Source: Ophioceras dolichostomum
Lineage: Eukaryota; Ascomycota; Sordariomycetes; Magnaporthales; Ophioceraceae
Direction of reading: 5' to 3'
Assembly: GCA_003049485.1 (NCBI GenBank)
Contig: PYST01000015.1
Coordinates: 171,023-235,022, forward strand
DNA: 64,000 nt
Part shown: positions 34,995 to 47,216 of the stretch, one piece after another
Layout: every line of letters starts with the position of its first letter
Numbering within the stretch: position 1 is the first letter of the stretch
Position numbers and translations under genes: made by a program
Notes under the pieces: model-generated
Databases searched by the model: none
What the model saw: the letters and a program-made list of their open reading frames with translations, nothing else
What the model was told of the DNA's origin: nothing

Positions 34995-36349
34995 CTTGGC
35001 TGCTGCTCCTAGAAAATAGTAAGGAGCTGGGTGAGGGAAAAGCTAGTGGCAAAGGGGGTTGCTATCACCGCCAAGAAATCTCCGGGGATGATAATGGAGA
35101 TATTGACTCGAAGGGCACGGTGATGATCAAGGGAACTTTAAGGGGCTGTTCAGGGGCGTTTTATCAGGATTTAGCTACCAGATGGAGACGATGCAGTTCC
35201 AGGTACGCCGTCGCCAAGACGGTGCTTTTGAGTCTTGATTCGCATCTTGATTTCGGTCGGCCATCGGAGTTAGTCCTGGTTCCCACCATCACTCGTGGAT
35301 GTCGATGGCGCAATCTCAGGGGTCAAATCGTCACAACTCATGACGCACTAATCCACTGCAACCTCGAAAATCAATACATCCACGCTAACCTCCTTTGCGT
35401 GGAGATACTATGAGAGCCCTTTGATCGTTAGCTGTCATTGAATAAACGTTTGCGAGGTCGGCGGCCTATCATTATCGAACGGCTTAGCTATCAGCGGTAC
35501 CTGGTGATGAGAATACGGTGGTCACGTGAACCCCGGTCAGGGTCCTGGGACTCTGAGAAATAGCACTGTCTGAAGTTGGGTAGTCATTAAACAACTAAAT
35601 GCTTAGTTACTCTCAACGTTGTCTAGTTGAGCTGATATTGAACGTATGCCGATCGTGGATGCGAACGAAAAGTTGATTACTATGATTAACAGGCACTATT
35701 GGGAATGCTGGTGAAGTTGAGAGGATTGGAAAGCATGTTAACATAGTAAGACTGGGTTCAAGTTCTTCCTGTAGTCTTATACTAGTCGTTCATATCCCCT
35801 ACTATGGTCGCACTAATTTCGTTCTCAGTGCCGCTAGGATCCAGTAGGTACATTGAGAAGACGGGGCATCCGAATTCCGAAATAAGGTAGAGACCAGACA
35901 AAGCTGATAGTAGTAGTTTCTTGTAGGTGTTTGATAAAAAAAAACGATAAGTCACTCTGTTGGGAGCCAGAGGGTAGAACATCGGGTTGTGGCCATGGCG
36001 TCAGGCAAACAAGTCGCACCGATATACTCAGAAGGCGAGGTAGCACGAGCGTGTTCAGTGGACGACCTCCACGCAGGAAAGAACCGAAATATCGGAATAA
36101 CTTCTGGTCCGAGATGCGTGGAAATCGCCTGTTGGGAAAAGCAAAGTCGAAATGAAAAGTGACGAAAGAGCTGAGGTCCTGCCTGTTCTACTACGGAAGC
36201 AAACAGAATATCTTGGCAAGGTGCTGCCCCTCACCATTATCGGCATGCCGCATGAGCAAACAAACAAAATACACGAAGAGCAAGGGCTAGATTTCTTCAC
36301 GCTTCAGTCTTCGCATCTACTTCTTTTTGCTCTAGCTAGTACCTAAGCT
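34995..36349. other. Divergent intergenic region without a recognised gene
   Basis: 1.36 kb between the sulfatase start and the broken gene. It is AT-richer than the coding regions. Short ORFs at 35120-36346 have no domain. It should contain the sulfatase promoter. Confidence 0.5.
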
Positions 36350-37809
36350 ATGGGCAACAATCGTTGGCCTAACTTTGAGCCAGGCTGGGATACTAATGAT
36401 GAGGATGATACGGATGAAGAGGAGGTTGAGCATCCATCCAGCGCCGCCTCGTCCTCAAGCTTGACCCAGGATGCGGGCGCCTCCCCGGGATCATCCACTT
36501 CGTCCATTGCTGACACTGAACTGCCCCCGGACGATCAAGGCGAGGGATAAGACAGCGAAGGCGACGAGGATGTTTCTTCACCTGCGAGCCAAGGTCGAGC
36601 CTCCCCTGAGCCTGGGGAGAGCAGTGATGAGGAAGCACACATCGGTCAAGATGGCTCAGACCTGACTTCGCTCCAAATACCCCCGAGAATCCCGACGACA
36701 CCAGCTCGTCGGACAAGATACTTAACCCCAATCTCCTGCGAGCCGCCTACATTGGGCGAGGGGCGTTGCGGCAAGGGCGGTTCGCCACGGTCGGTTAAAT
36801 ACAACGTACATGTGTTAGTATTCCGCTTGCGCTTGCTGACTAGGCGACTACCTAGTTACCTGCCAATGTCTCGACGTGCCAGACACAGCAACCTGCCGAG
36901 CCCATCACGCCGATACATACCCCAACGACGATCATCAATGCTAGAACAACCGGGTCTAGAGCCACCGAGGGAGCTACTCCTGGGGATATTCTCGGAGCGA
37001 GCCCTGGAGCTAGCCTTGGAGCTAGCCCTGGAGCCAGCCTTGGGGCCTTCCCACGAGCCTCCACACGAACCTCCCCGCGAGCCAGTCCAGAAGCCAGGCC
37101 AGAGGCCAGTCCAGGAGCCAGTCCAGCACGAAAGATCATGCCGGCAAGGCCGTTACATCAAACTAGATCCACTACATCCCGTCAAACCGGATACGATACG
37201 TCGCGCGGAGCAATGCCTGCCGTGCCGCTGCTCGTGGAGGTACGTCTACTCTGATGACGATCAGACACACACACGCACTTTCTCTCTCTCTCCCCCTGTC
37301 CCCAACGGACTTTCTCTTATAGCGTTTCGCACGAGTCCTGCTAACCAACTGTGGCCATAACTCCTTCAAAACCGAGCAGAACCCACAAGTGGACATCGAC
37401 CTCCTGATGATGGTGATGGACTTCAGGACCATATCGCTGAACCAGGTCTTCGGCCAAGATCGTCGTCCGCTGCGAGGACCCGCTGTGCTACAGCTCCATC
37501 GACGTCAAGCCCCTGCTCTGCGGCTGGCTCGACTACTTCAAGAACGCGAGGCACGTCGCTGCCGCGGCCGGCGACGGGTGCCGTCACGCTCTCGACATCA
37601 TCTGCAGGTTCGGCTACGAGGTCGAGGGCGTCGACTCCGACATCTGTGAGGAGAGCAACCGCAGCCTCGACTTGGAGATCCCGCCGCTGGCTGAGAGGAT
37701 GCGGAGGGGCCTCATCAGGAAGACGCGGAAGAGGCAACGGGTGGTGGAGGAGGAGGAAAGGCCTCATCGGGAGCTAGAGAATGGCGTTGAGTGGAAAATG
37801 CAGAGATGA
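36350..37809 (+). pseudogene. Broken gene: acidic N-terminus, ASPG repeats, conserved-looking C-terminus
   Basis: Three exons can be traced: 36350-36805, 36856-37239 and 37323-37809, with introns GTACAT...CCTAG and GTACGT...TTATAG, both phase 0. Exon 1 is acidic (NDEDDTDEEEVEH, DSEGDEDVSSPAS) but is cut by an in-frame TAA at 36548-36550 in a context where CAA would fit. Exon 2 carries repeated GASPGASL-type units (about 36985-37130). Exon 3 has a non-repetitive region (RFARVLLTNCGHNSFKTEQ) that continues only after a +1 frame change near 37452, into KIVVRCEDPLCYSSIDVK and a basic tail to the stop at 37807. The family is not recognised. Two independent breaks in an otherwise coherent gene suggest a pseudogene; sequencing error could explain either one alone. 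Confidence 0.55.
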
Positions 37810-39302
37810 TTCGACCGTTGGTCATCGATCGAAGTAAAGCCGTGCAGAGAAGCAGCTGGGTTCCTCTCAGCACTTAGATCACCCGCTGAAGGGTCCACCT
37901 CTGCTCTGCAGCAGGGCCTGCAATGTAATGTGATGTATTGTATTTTGTATTGTATTTCCGACCTATTTGCGTGTGCTATGCGCGGTATTACACCGGACGC
38001 GGCAGGTAACGCGGTCCCAGATACAAGACAAAACACATTACAATACATTACATTGCAGGCTCTGCTCTGCAGTGCGTTTGGTTGCTGCTTGCTATGGTGC
38101 CTGACCTAAATCAGTCATACCGATGTTGTCAACCTCGCAGAAAGCCTCAAGCCGTCTGTCGACGTGCCTTGGAATCTAGTGCCTTGATGGTTCCCCACCT
38201 ACCTGGTCTTTTGATGGGAGTCCGGCTCTGTTCCGTTGCCCGCGGCGCTAACCAGGTTCAGTAGGTACGATGGGGGTCCGTTCATAAACGAGAGACTGCA
38301 GGCATTCATCAATCTCGATGTGATAGTTTGGCTCAACGAAGGACAATACGAACTTTGCCGGAACAAATCAGTTCGCAGTTTTCTGGGATGCGACCGTCAC
38401 TACCTACCTACCTAAACCTACCTAGGCATCCACATGACTAGCGGCATTGATTGATGCCTTCAAGTTCCCTCGTCGGCTCGCGACCCCCACCGATTGTGCT
38501 ACCTGTGGTGGTGCGAAGGATGAACGGAGCTCGGTCCCGCGCTCCAGCTTCCAGGCAGCCGTGCAACTGTCATTCCAGCTCCCAACACAGCTCCCAAGAC
38601 GGGTCGGACGCCGGCACATCTGTCCACAAGGACCTTGCTTCTCCGTTTCTCAAGCCAGAAAATATTGGACAGGGTAGGACTCTGATATCTCTCGGTTTGG
38701 CAGACTGCTAGACCCTTGCCTAGGACTGTGGGGTGGTTGGCTGCCGAAACAACAACTGGTCCAGATATCGGATAGCTCAGGACGCCCTGTGCGGGATGAT
38801 ATCTTGGGTGCAGCAAGGGGGAGCGTTCAGCTGTCGACTTTTTGGGCAGTAGTCGCCAGGCCTCCAGCCACAGCCTTCAGCGCTTGCCGGGGATCAATGT
38901 GACTGATTGATTGCCTCAATGGTTCGCCTTCCGCAAACATAATAAAGCAATTGAGGGCAAGTGCCTGCCTTGAATCTTACTGAATATTCTCAAGTCCCTT
39001 CCTCCAGGCAACGAGGAATCAGTCAGTCACTCGGGGAAGGATTCAGAAGATCAGACGCCTCGTCCTGTTCGTTGCTTTTCAGATATCAATGATATCAACT
39101 CGCATTTCTGTCCTCTTCGGCCCCGCCATTTTTACCCCCTTTCGTCATCAGCTCAACTCTCTCTTGTTGTGTGATTTTATGGGAGATTGTGGTGGTCTCT
39201 TTTGGATAACTGTCCCTTAACAAGCTCATCAATTTTCATCCTTGAGCCGACACATCACATACATCACATACGTCACACACGCAGCATACCTAAACCGTCA
39301 AG
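37810..39302. other. Intergenic region containing an inverted-repeat element
   Basis: 1.5 kb. Apart from the element at 37899-38072 it holds no recognised gene. The part from 39060 on is pyrimidine-rich with CACATCACATACATCACATACG repeats just before the AAA+ gene and is probably its promoter and 5' UTR. Confidence 0.5.
37899..38072. repeat. MITE-like inverted-repeat element with flanking direct repeats
   Basis: Left end CCTGCAATGTAATGTGATGT (from 37917) is the near-perfect reverse complement of the right end (to 38059, ending ACATTACATTGCAGG). The inverted homology reaches about 40-50 bp inward. The 13-bp sequence CTCTGCTCTGCAG occurs directly on both sides (37899-37911 and 38060-38072). 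The right copy abuts the element and the left is 5 bp away. No ORF lies inside the roughly 143-bp unit, so it is non-autonomous if transposon-derived. Confidence 0.6.
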
Positions 39303-42200
39303 ATGAGATTCTCACGGGAAGAGATCTCAGAGACCACATGGAAATGGCGCTGCAAGATCAAGCAGACCATGTCCTCCGGCAACGGTGAAAAGACCCTCGC
39401 GGACTTCTCCTCGTCCGACTCGTCCTTCGAGGACCCGAAGGCGCTGGCGACCAAGACCGGTGGTGGAAGCGCAACTGCTGGCGCTACCGGTGCTACCGCT
39501 ACTTCCGCATCGGCACTGGTCCCTACCAAGGACCCCGGATTCGGGGCCAACCCTTCCGTAAAGACGCTCTACGAGGGGTCCAACTCGGGTGACAGCTACG
39601 TCGACTGGGTGGACTACCCGCCGCGGCAGATGAGCAAGAGCGCGGCCCGGGCTCAGGACCGCGTGGCCATCAAGCTGTACAAGGTCAAGGACAAGGACAA
39701 GCCGGTCATCTCGGGCCGGTTCGCGCTCAAGTACCACATGATCGACGTGCAGAACCCACAGCTGGTCGCCGTGCTGGAGCCTATCCTCAAGCGCGAGGAC
39801 GTGCATCTGGACGTCAACGAGACCGCCTCGTTCCAGGCGCCCTTCCGCCCGCTGTACTTCTGCTACGACGACATCGTGGCCAAGTACAGGTCCCTCGCCG
39901 AGGCAGACGCCGTCAAGCCCTTCGTGCTCCTCCTGATCAAGGTGCTGGACGAGATCTTCTCGGACCTCAAGGCCAAGACACGCGCGCTGCGGGAGAAGGG
40001 GCTCATCTCGTTCGGCACCGCCTGGACGTACTTCCCGCGGGACTCGGTCGTCATATCGTGGGGCCACAACTGCGAGCTGCTCTGCAAGGTCGTCGACACG
40101 ACGCTCAAGAAGGCCCCCTCCGGCGCCGTCATGGCCCTGCTGGTGCGCTGCAAAGTGCTGCGCTTCAGCGGCGAGGCCTTCGTCTGGGAAGACGAGGAGC
40201 TGGCCATCCCGCACTTCGACGGGAACCAGCCCATCCTCGAGCTGCCGCACTACCCGCTCGAGTTCCATGCTGACGCAGAGGAGGTCAAAGCGCGCATGAT
40301 CTCCCGGGGCAGGCGGGTCCTCGACTACCAGGGCCTCGCGTATTGCTGCTACACGGGACTGGGCATCTACCTGGAGCCGGCGAAGAAGAAGATGGAGAAG
40401 CACAACGTGAGTTTTCGGATGGCCGGACGGCTGTCAACAGTACACCCGCCCACATTCGTTGCCGCGTGCTAATATATCTTCCGTCCTGAAGGTCGATGGC
40501 AGAATCCTCATCGACGTGGTGGGCTACAAGAAGCACCACCTCGCTCAGGGCTCGAGGGAAGAGAAGGACCCACACACGAGGCGAAACCTGGTTCCCGGGA
40601 CTGGCATCGGTAATTCCCATCTTGGCTGCCCGTGTCCCTCTGTTAATCACGCCTTTCCGCTAATTATTCTTTCATCTATACCAACCAGTCCATAACCCCC
40701 ATTCAACAGAGGCTGCGGGAATTGCCACGGCCAAGGGCTCCACCGTCCGCAGGCTGACGGAGGAGGAGCAGCAGCGGAACCGGGAAGTGATGCTCAGGGA
40801 TGAAGACGACCTCATGTTCATGTTCCCGCTGCTCGAGGGCTATGCGCTCAAGAACAAGCTGTGGCGTACGTTCCAAACTATCTATCCCCCGTATCCCGTC
40901 CTGCCCGTCCACTATTACTCCTCGCCTGCATGGATCTGACTTGCGAGCATCATTCCAGTGAACTTCTACATCGAAGATATCAAGCCGATGGTGTGGAACG
41001 ATCAGGCTTTTGAGCATCTCGTGTACGATGAGCAGCAGAAGGATCTGGTTCTCTCATTTGTGGAGAACCACGGCCTGGCGGCCCCGAAGATGGTCGATGT
41101 CATCGTGGGGAAAGGCCAGGGCCTAATCATCCTCCTCTCGGGGCCGCCGGGCACTGGCAAGACGCTTACTGCGGAAGCTGGTAAGATATTTCTCTCCTTC
41201 CTTGTCGAATTGTCGATGCATCTCTTGTTCGTAGGACTAGAGCTCATGGGAGCCGAATCGGGGCCATGCAGAAGCTGACTGATGGACTGTGGGAATTGCG
41301 TAGTTGCCGACAAAACTAAGCGGCCGCTCTTCTACCTCCAGGCGGAAGATCTGGGCATCAACGCCGCCACTCTGGGTGCGAACATTAAAGTCGTGTTTCA
41401 GATGGCGACCGAGTGGGACGCCGTCATCCTCCTTGATGAAGCCGACGTGTTCATGGCGGAAAGGCATCCGCAAGTGAGTATTACTCATTACTGCCTATCC
41501 TACTGCACCCTAAGGCTGGTCATCAGTATTGATCTAACCCTTCTCCCGACATAGGATATTGCCAGGAACGAGCTCGTGTCCATCTTCCTGAGAGAACTCG
41601 AGTATTTCAGGGGAATCAGTGAGTCCCACCATTATCTACCACCGGCGATTTGGAAGGAAGAACACCCTTGAATGCCTCGCCAAGCTAATGCGTTTCCTTA
41701 CTCAAGTCTTCCTGACGACCAATCTGTACGACACCATCGACAGCGCATTCCGAAGCCGCGTGTCGCTCCACCTCCTGTTCAAACCCCTGACCGCCGACGC
41801 CAGGCTAGTGGTCTGGCGCAAGTTCCTCGACCGGCTGCCACAGGCCACAACCACCAAGAAAAAGGCTGCGGTAGTGGAAGTTGTCACCGAAGGCACCACC
41901 ACCACCAAAGGTACGGCGAGCGGCGGCGGTCCCGAACAGGGCAGCGACGAACACGCGGACGCGGAAGCGGACGTGAACGGCGTGCAGCAAGAGCAGCAGC
42001 TCGACGACGAGGACCTCAAGGAGCTGTCCCAGTGGCAGCTCAACGGGCGCGAGATCAAGAACGCCGTGCGCATGGTGCGGTCGTGGTGCGACCACAAGGG
42101 CTACGACATGACGCTCAGCCGGCTCGAGAACGGCATTAAGGTCACGTCGCCGCATGCGGCCAAGCATACGCATGAGCACGACACGAGCTTGTACGACTGA
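39303..42200 (+). CDS. AAA+ ATPase with fungal N-terminal domain (DUF7025 type)
   Basis: Exons 39303-40406, 40492-40609, 40710-40865, 40959-41180, 41304-41473, 41555-41618 and 41707-42200 are in phase, giving 775 residues. The N-terminal half contains YVDWVDYPP, FRPLYFCYDDIVAKY and FPRDSVVISWGHNC, the pattern I associate with the DUF7025 domain of fungal AAA proteins. The ATPase core has P-loop LLSGPPGTGKTLTAEA (about residue 521), Walker B VILLDEADVFM and sensor 1 IIFLTTNLYD rebuilt across a splice. The arginine-finger region SAFRSRVSLHLLFKPL follows. A charged low-complexity insert (KKKAAVVEVV ... NGVQQEQQLDDED) sits before a C-terminal helix LNGREIKNAVRMVRSW. These proteins resemble BCS1/proteasome-like AAA modules but have no assigned substrate. 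No transmembrane segment or targeting signal was seen. Confidence 0.92.
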
Positions 42201-43253
42201 TTCCCGAGTGAGTGAACTGGGAAAGTGCGTGCTAGAGACCCGCCGCTTGCTGCCCAGGTTCGGGCTGAGGCTCGCGCTCGGGGGCTACTTATGTTGTGTC
42301 GCGGCGGAGGGTTCGGTGATGCATGCGTGGGGTGGGAACGAAGGAAAGAGGGGCGAGGCTCCGTCACCGGTATGGTAGGATTTTCGTCGTGCTCACCGAG
42401 AGCTGCGTGTTGGACAAAATGCAGTGTCGGTGTGGGGGCCAGTCTTTTGCCCAAATTTCAGGGGGCTTACAGCTTCGTGAAGCGACTTGCAACAACGGTC
42501 CAGGTTGCCATGACCACAATTGATGATGATGATGGTCACGGTGAAAAGCACCCAGAGAACAGCGTACTCTATAACTGCGCCCCATTGCACCGTACAAGCC
42601 AGTCAGTACCGTCTATTCGTAGGAAATACACATACAGAGCGCAGTACAATCAAAATAAGAATTACATTGAAGGCTACCCAGGGACCGTAGGGACCGTCTG
42701 TAACGACAATTCCCTCCAGCTCGGCCCATTGCCCCCAACCGTAGCGCCAGGCCGCCGCCCCCTCATGTCTGTACCACCAAGATTTGACACGAGCTGCGGC
42801 TCAATACAAGTTTTAGCCCACTGGCAGGCAGGCTGCTCGATCCTAGGCGTGGTGGATCTCTCTCCTCTCTTGCCGTCCCGCTGTGGCCCGTGGGACTATG
42901 CAGCATGAATACGTGCTGTAATTGTGCTGGGAAGCTAGCGGCGGCGGCACCAATGAGACGAGCCGAGGCTAAAGTCCACGGAAATCACCAGACTATATAA
43001 ACGCCGTGGCAGTGCTGCCGTGGAATAATAAGCACCGCTCTCCCCCCGCGAAATGTGGTGGCACGATGGAAAGTAAAAGGGGGAGGAGGGAGGGAGGGGG
43101 TCCAAAAGAAACAAGACCCAAGCCAAGCCGCAGTCCTTCGAGGACATCAAATTATTATATCTTCGTCGGCGGCTGCTGCCCCTGACTGACACAACCTGGA
43201 GGCTTGGACCTCATGAGCTCCTAGTAGATCTCGCCTAAGAATCCATCCTCATC
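42201..43253. other. Intergenic, carboxylesterase promoter
   Basis: 1.05 kb between tandem plus-strand genes. An ORF at 42225-42908 lacks domain and composition support. A short palindromic-like AATTATTATA stretch lies at 43148-43158. Confidence 0.5.
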
Positions 43254-45892
43254 ATGAGGTCGGGGTTTCTGACCATCAAGTCGGCCATCATGTTTTGGTG
43301 CTTTTCGCACGCCCTCGTCTCCACCGTCACGGCTGTCGCGGCTGCCGCGGCTGCCGGGACGGGAACGTTGAACCTCACCGTCGATCTTGGCTATGCTGCG
43401 TACAAGGGTGTCGAGAACCGGACTACCGGGTTGAGCGCCTGGAAAGGGTACGTGCGTGAACGTGGTGGAGTGGGTTGGGGAGCGTTGCTCATAGGGGAGG
43501 GCACTCACTCGTTTGGTCACTGCCAACCGCGAGGCATAACATCAGCAACAATTATCTAGTAATCACCATTGACACCAACGAAAAATCGCTCCCCCTAGAA
43601 TCCGATACGCGGCTCCCCCGGTGGGCAAGCTAAGATGGCAGGCGCCGAGGGACCCTGACGCCACTACGACAGGAGTCATCTCGGCCGACGACTTCGGGCC
43701 GGTGTGTCCACAGCAGATGCCCGCCGTCGGCGGACTCGTCCTCGTCAGCCTCGGCGATGAGGACTGCCTCTTCTTGAACGTCTACGCGCCCAGCGCCAGG
43801 GGCAACGGAACGACACTCCTCCCCGTCCTCGTTGAAATCCATGGCGGTGGCTATGGGCTCGGGGACGGGAGGCTCGACGTCACGGGGTTGATGAACACCA
43901 ACGAGAATGGGTTCGTGGTCGTGACGATTCAGTACAGGGTAAGTACTAATTACCTATGACAGGAACGTGTCCTGCCAGAGAATCTCTCATTCCCGTAGTG
44001 GACAGCTCATGTTGACATGAATGGTAAATTCGACCCAGCTCGGCGCATTCGGCTTCCTGTCCTCTGAAGAGGTGAAATCCAGAGGCGTCCTCAACGCCGG
44101 AATGTTGGATCAGGAGTTCGCCCTGCGGTGGGTGCAGAAGCACATCTCGAAGTTCGGGGGCGACCCAAGGAGAGTGACCATCGCGGGCGAGTCCGCAGGC
44201 GGGGGGTCGGTCATGCTTCACGCCATTGCGCGAGACGGGACGCTGGGCACGTCCCTGTTCAGGAATGTGAGTGAATTATTTCTTGGCGAGGTGGCGAGGT
44301 AATTATTACCAGCCAGAGCCCAGAGCCGGGAGAGTGGGATAATACGTGGATGTGTGGACGCCCCAGTGGTTTCTCCGCTGCCAGGCACAAAGCCTCAGAC
44401 GAATATCGTGAAACTAACAAACAGAGGGGGTTTGTGTGATACGCAAACCAGCTCATCGCTGCCTCGCCGTATCTCCCGACGCAGCCGAGATACAATGACG
44501 CGATTCCTACCGAGCGTTACCGTGTCTTTGCAGCTCAGGCTAGGTGTCCCAGCTCAGGGGCTGACTTCGACTGCCTTGTTTCAGCGGACAGTGAGACTTT
44601 GCGGCTTGTGAATAGGAATATGACGGCCGGAGACCTGGTTCCGTGGGCGAACTGGTAAGCACTTCATAAGGACTTATCCCTAAACAAAGAAATAAATCAC
44701 GCAGATTTATTGACCTCTTGCTTCGTTTCTCATCAGGGCTTTCATCCCCGTGACTGACGGTGCTTACATTTCAGAAGCCACGACTGCACGATTGAACAAG
44801 AGCGCCGTCAATGGGGTCAATCTCCTCTCAGCTGTAAGTCTATTACTCGGGGGTACAGAGTCAGCAATTATAACAACTCGAAGGACTAGCACAAGGCAAT
44901 TAACAACGACTGAAATCGCCTTGTAATAAAAATTAACAGGGCAACGCAAACGAAGGTGACGCCTTCGTACCATCCGGCATCTCGACCCTGGAGGGATTGA
45001 AGCGCTACATCAACTCGAACTTTGTCAACCTGTCCCCAGGAGAAATCAACGCCGTTCTCGAAGCATACCCAAGCGTCCCTGGCCCGGACGACCCGGACTC
45101 CCCTCGCTTCGAGACCACGGGGTTCGGTCCCGCCACGGCTGTCAACACCAGTCAGGTTGCTACCGGCCACCAGCAAAGAGCATACGTACGGATGCCACCT
45201 CCTTCTCAACCTTTTCGGGTGTCTCAATGAAAAAGAAGAGCCTCTTTGCTAACTCGGTGACGCAACTACGATACGTCGACTTGACCCCTCTAGAGTATCT
45301 ACGCCGAGTCCACCTTCGTCTGCCCGGCGTATTGGCTAGCAGACGCTTTCGGCGGCGGCAATGGTCGTGCGAGCTTCTACTATCAGTATTCTGTGCCCTT
45401 CGCCAGCCACGGCACCGACCAGCGAGCGTTGATTGGGATACCGACGCCAAATCAGGGGCCGGACTTTGTTAATGCGTTTAGAAGTGAGTCGCACTGTACC
45501 TACTAATAGTACCTACCGATACTTTGTTTAACCGGGAGTTTCGAAACACTTTCTAATCTCTATGAGCAGAGATCTACGGCAACTTCGTCACGAAGGACAA
45601 CCCCTCAATCGAAAACAGCGTAGCGAACGGTCTGTCGTCGAAGAACCCCGCCGCATCGAACGGGGCGAGCAGCTGGCCACGGTGGACCGTCGGGAACAAC
45701 CCTCTGTTTCTCAACCTCAACCAGACGGGGGGGACGCCGACGAGCTTGGCCAGGAACGGGGTCAACGTCACGCAGTTCACGCTGCCGGGCCTGACGAACA
45801 GCTTCACCGTCGCGGAGGCCAACCCTTGGGAAGGGGGAAGGGGACGGCGGTGTGATTTCTGGAGGGCCCTCAGTCCGTCGATCCCGCAGTGA
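43254..45892 (+). CDS. Secreted type-B carboxylesterase / lipase
   Basis: Eight exons (43254-43447, 43599-43938, 44039-44266, 44452-44654, 44737-44833, 44940-45185, 45294-45483, 45570-45892) are in phase and give 606 residues. A signal peptide with an Ala/Val-rich core is present. Family features are GIRYAAPPVGKLRWQAP, EDCLFLNVYAP, the oxyanion hole HGGGYG, and the nucleophile elbow FGGDPRRVTIAGESAGGGSV with serine in GESAG. The putative catalytic histidine lies in FASHGTDQ. The acid is probably the Glu/Asp between, not assigned with certainty. Multiple N-x-S/T sequons fit secretion. The enzyme would hydrolyse carboxylic esters or lipids outside the cell. The seven introns are all 70-190 nt, and single-frame ORFs give only fragments. 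C-terminus ends FWRALSPSIPQ. Confidence 0.93.
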
Positions 45893-46565
45893 GCGGATGG
45901 GCTGTCCAGGGGATGCACGTCCTTCAACAGTCGATTTGCATGAATTTGGAGGAGCTGGCCGGTGGGAGTTGGACCTCAGGAGTGTGTGCTATTACATGCT
46001 CTGATAGAGGATTGCTAGGAAGGATCACCAAGGGTACGACACAGGTCATGCAAACCAACCAAATGGAGAAATCGAATGAAAATTTTGAGCTGCCAAATAG
46101 GTCGGAATGAATTTTTGCCCGTGTCTGTTGGCCATATATGTGAACCGGCCAGAGTGCCGGGTGGCGGGTTGACTTTCGGGTCTACCCGAACCGAAAAAGC
46201 GGCCGAGCTGGCTCGCATCAAATGCGAACTCCGTCTGATGATATATACCCGCCAGTGGGTAGATCGAAAGCGAGGGAAGAATAAAAGCTGTTGGCTGCAA
46301 AAATGAGCCGAGCAATGTGGGAGCGTTGGGCAATGCCAAATTGCATCCTGCCTACAGGTAATCAATTGTCTTATAAGTTGGCCAACAAGCCACCCCTCTC
46401 TCATCGTATCCAATCACTCCTCCCCGGCAACTCTATAAGATTAATAGATACAATCTGACAGGAACTTGCTTTGCGCTTGATGATTCCTCACAGAAACTAA
46501 AGGCTTACTTTAGAGGCGCAATTTCTTATCCTAAACACAGTACATACTAAGTACGAACATCAGCC
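45893..46565. promoter_or_regulatory. Promoter region of the small secreted protein gene
   Basis: 673 bp. A CCAAT box (46410-46414) and a TATA-like CTATAAGA (46432-46439) lie 152 and 127 nt before the next start codon, a good eukaryotic core promoter arrangement. No gene is seen in the rest. Confidence 0.5.
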
Positions 46566-46984
46566 ATGCAATCTCACTTCGGTCTCATGGTGGCCCTCGC
46601 CGTCGCCCTGTCCGCCCATATAGTAGGCCAAGCCTCTCCGCTCCCCCTTCCCCCACATTACAAGCGACATCTCAGTTAGAAGAACGATACTATCCCTGCG
46701 TCTCCAATAAACAATCATCTTCGTAAAAAGGACTGACATCATTCCTTCTCATCCTTATCACCTAAATACAGTCCCAAGCAGCACCAACGGAGAACATCAA
46801 GGCGGCGAGGGAAAAGGTCCTCGTTGGTCGGGCGGCGGCCGCTACCTGCGAGAAGACTAAGTGCGACCCCTTTAAGGCGGGCGACTGCGTCGTGCAGGGC
46901 AACAAGAGCGGGCTCAAGTGCGGGTCGGCGTGCCTGCTTGTCTTCGGGGATAGCAAGTATGGCAGATGCTTGACCGCGTCTTGA
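46566..46984 (+). CDS. Small secreted cysteine-rich protein (89 residues)
   Basis: Exons 46566-46622 and 46772-46984 (intron 46623-46771, GTAGGC...ATACAG, phase 0) give 89 residues. The first exon and the start of the second make a signal peptide (MQSHFGLMVALAVALSAH followed by SQAAP). The mature part is about 65 residues with six cysteines: ATCEKTKCDPF, DCVVQGNKSG, KCGSACLLVF and YGRCLTAS. A basic pro-like stretch (REKVLVGR) precedes the first cysteine. Six cysteines predict three disulfides, as in fungal effector-like or antimicrobial-type peptides, but I recognise no family and assign no activity. CCAAT and TATA-like elements lie upstream. Without the splice the ORF ends at a stop after 36 codons, so it is easily missed. 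Confidence 0.68.
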
Positions 46985-47216
46985 GAGGAGTAGCAATCAG
47001 GTACCTTGTGAGGGAGGCGAGGGCTTGAGGCTAGGCGGTCTCAGGGATGACGCGATGGACGAGCATGGCATCATTTTATGTTGTCATTCATAGTAGACTA
47101 AGAGTACTACTACAAGGCGGCGTTTTGGGTATCAAGTTTTGTAACTTTTTGCTCTCAGACTACAAGTAATCACCCCTCCCCTGCATGACGTTCCATAATT
47201 CCCTCGTCTTTCAGCA

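Noticed and set aside
39327..40403. 358-codon ORF on the minus strand
   Set aside because: Antisense shadow of the first AAA+ exon; composition is biased to V, L, E, R with no domain.
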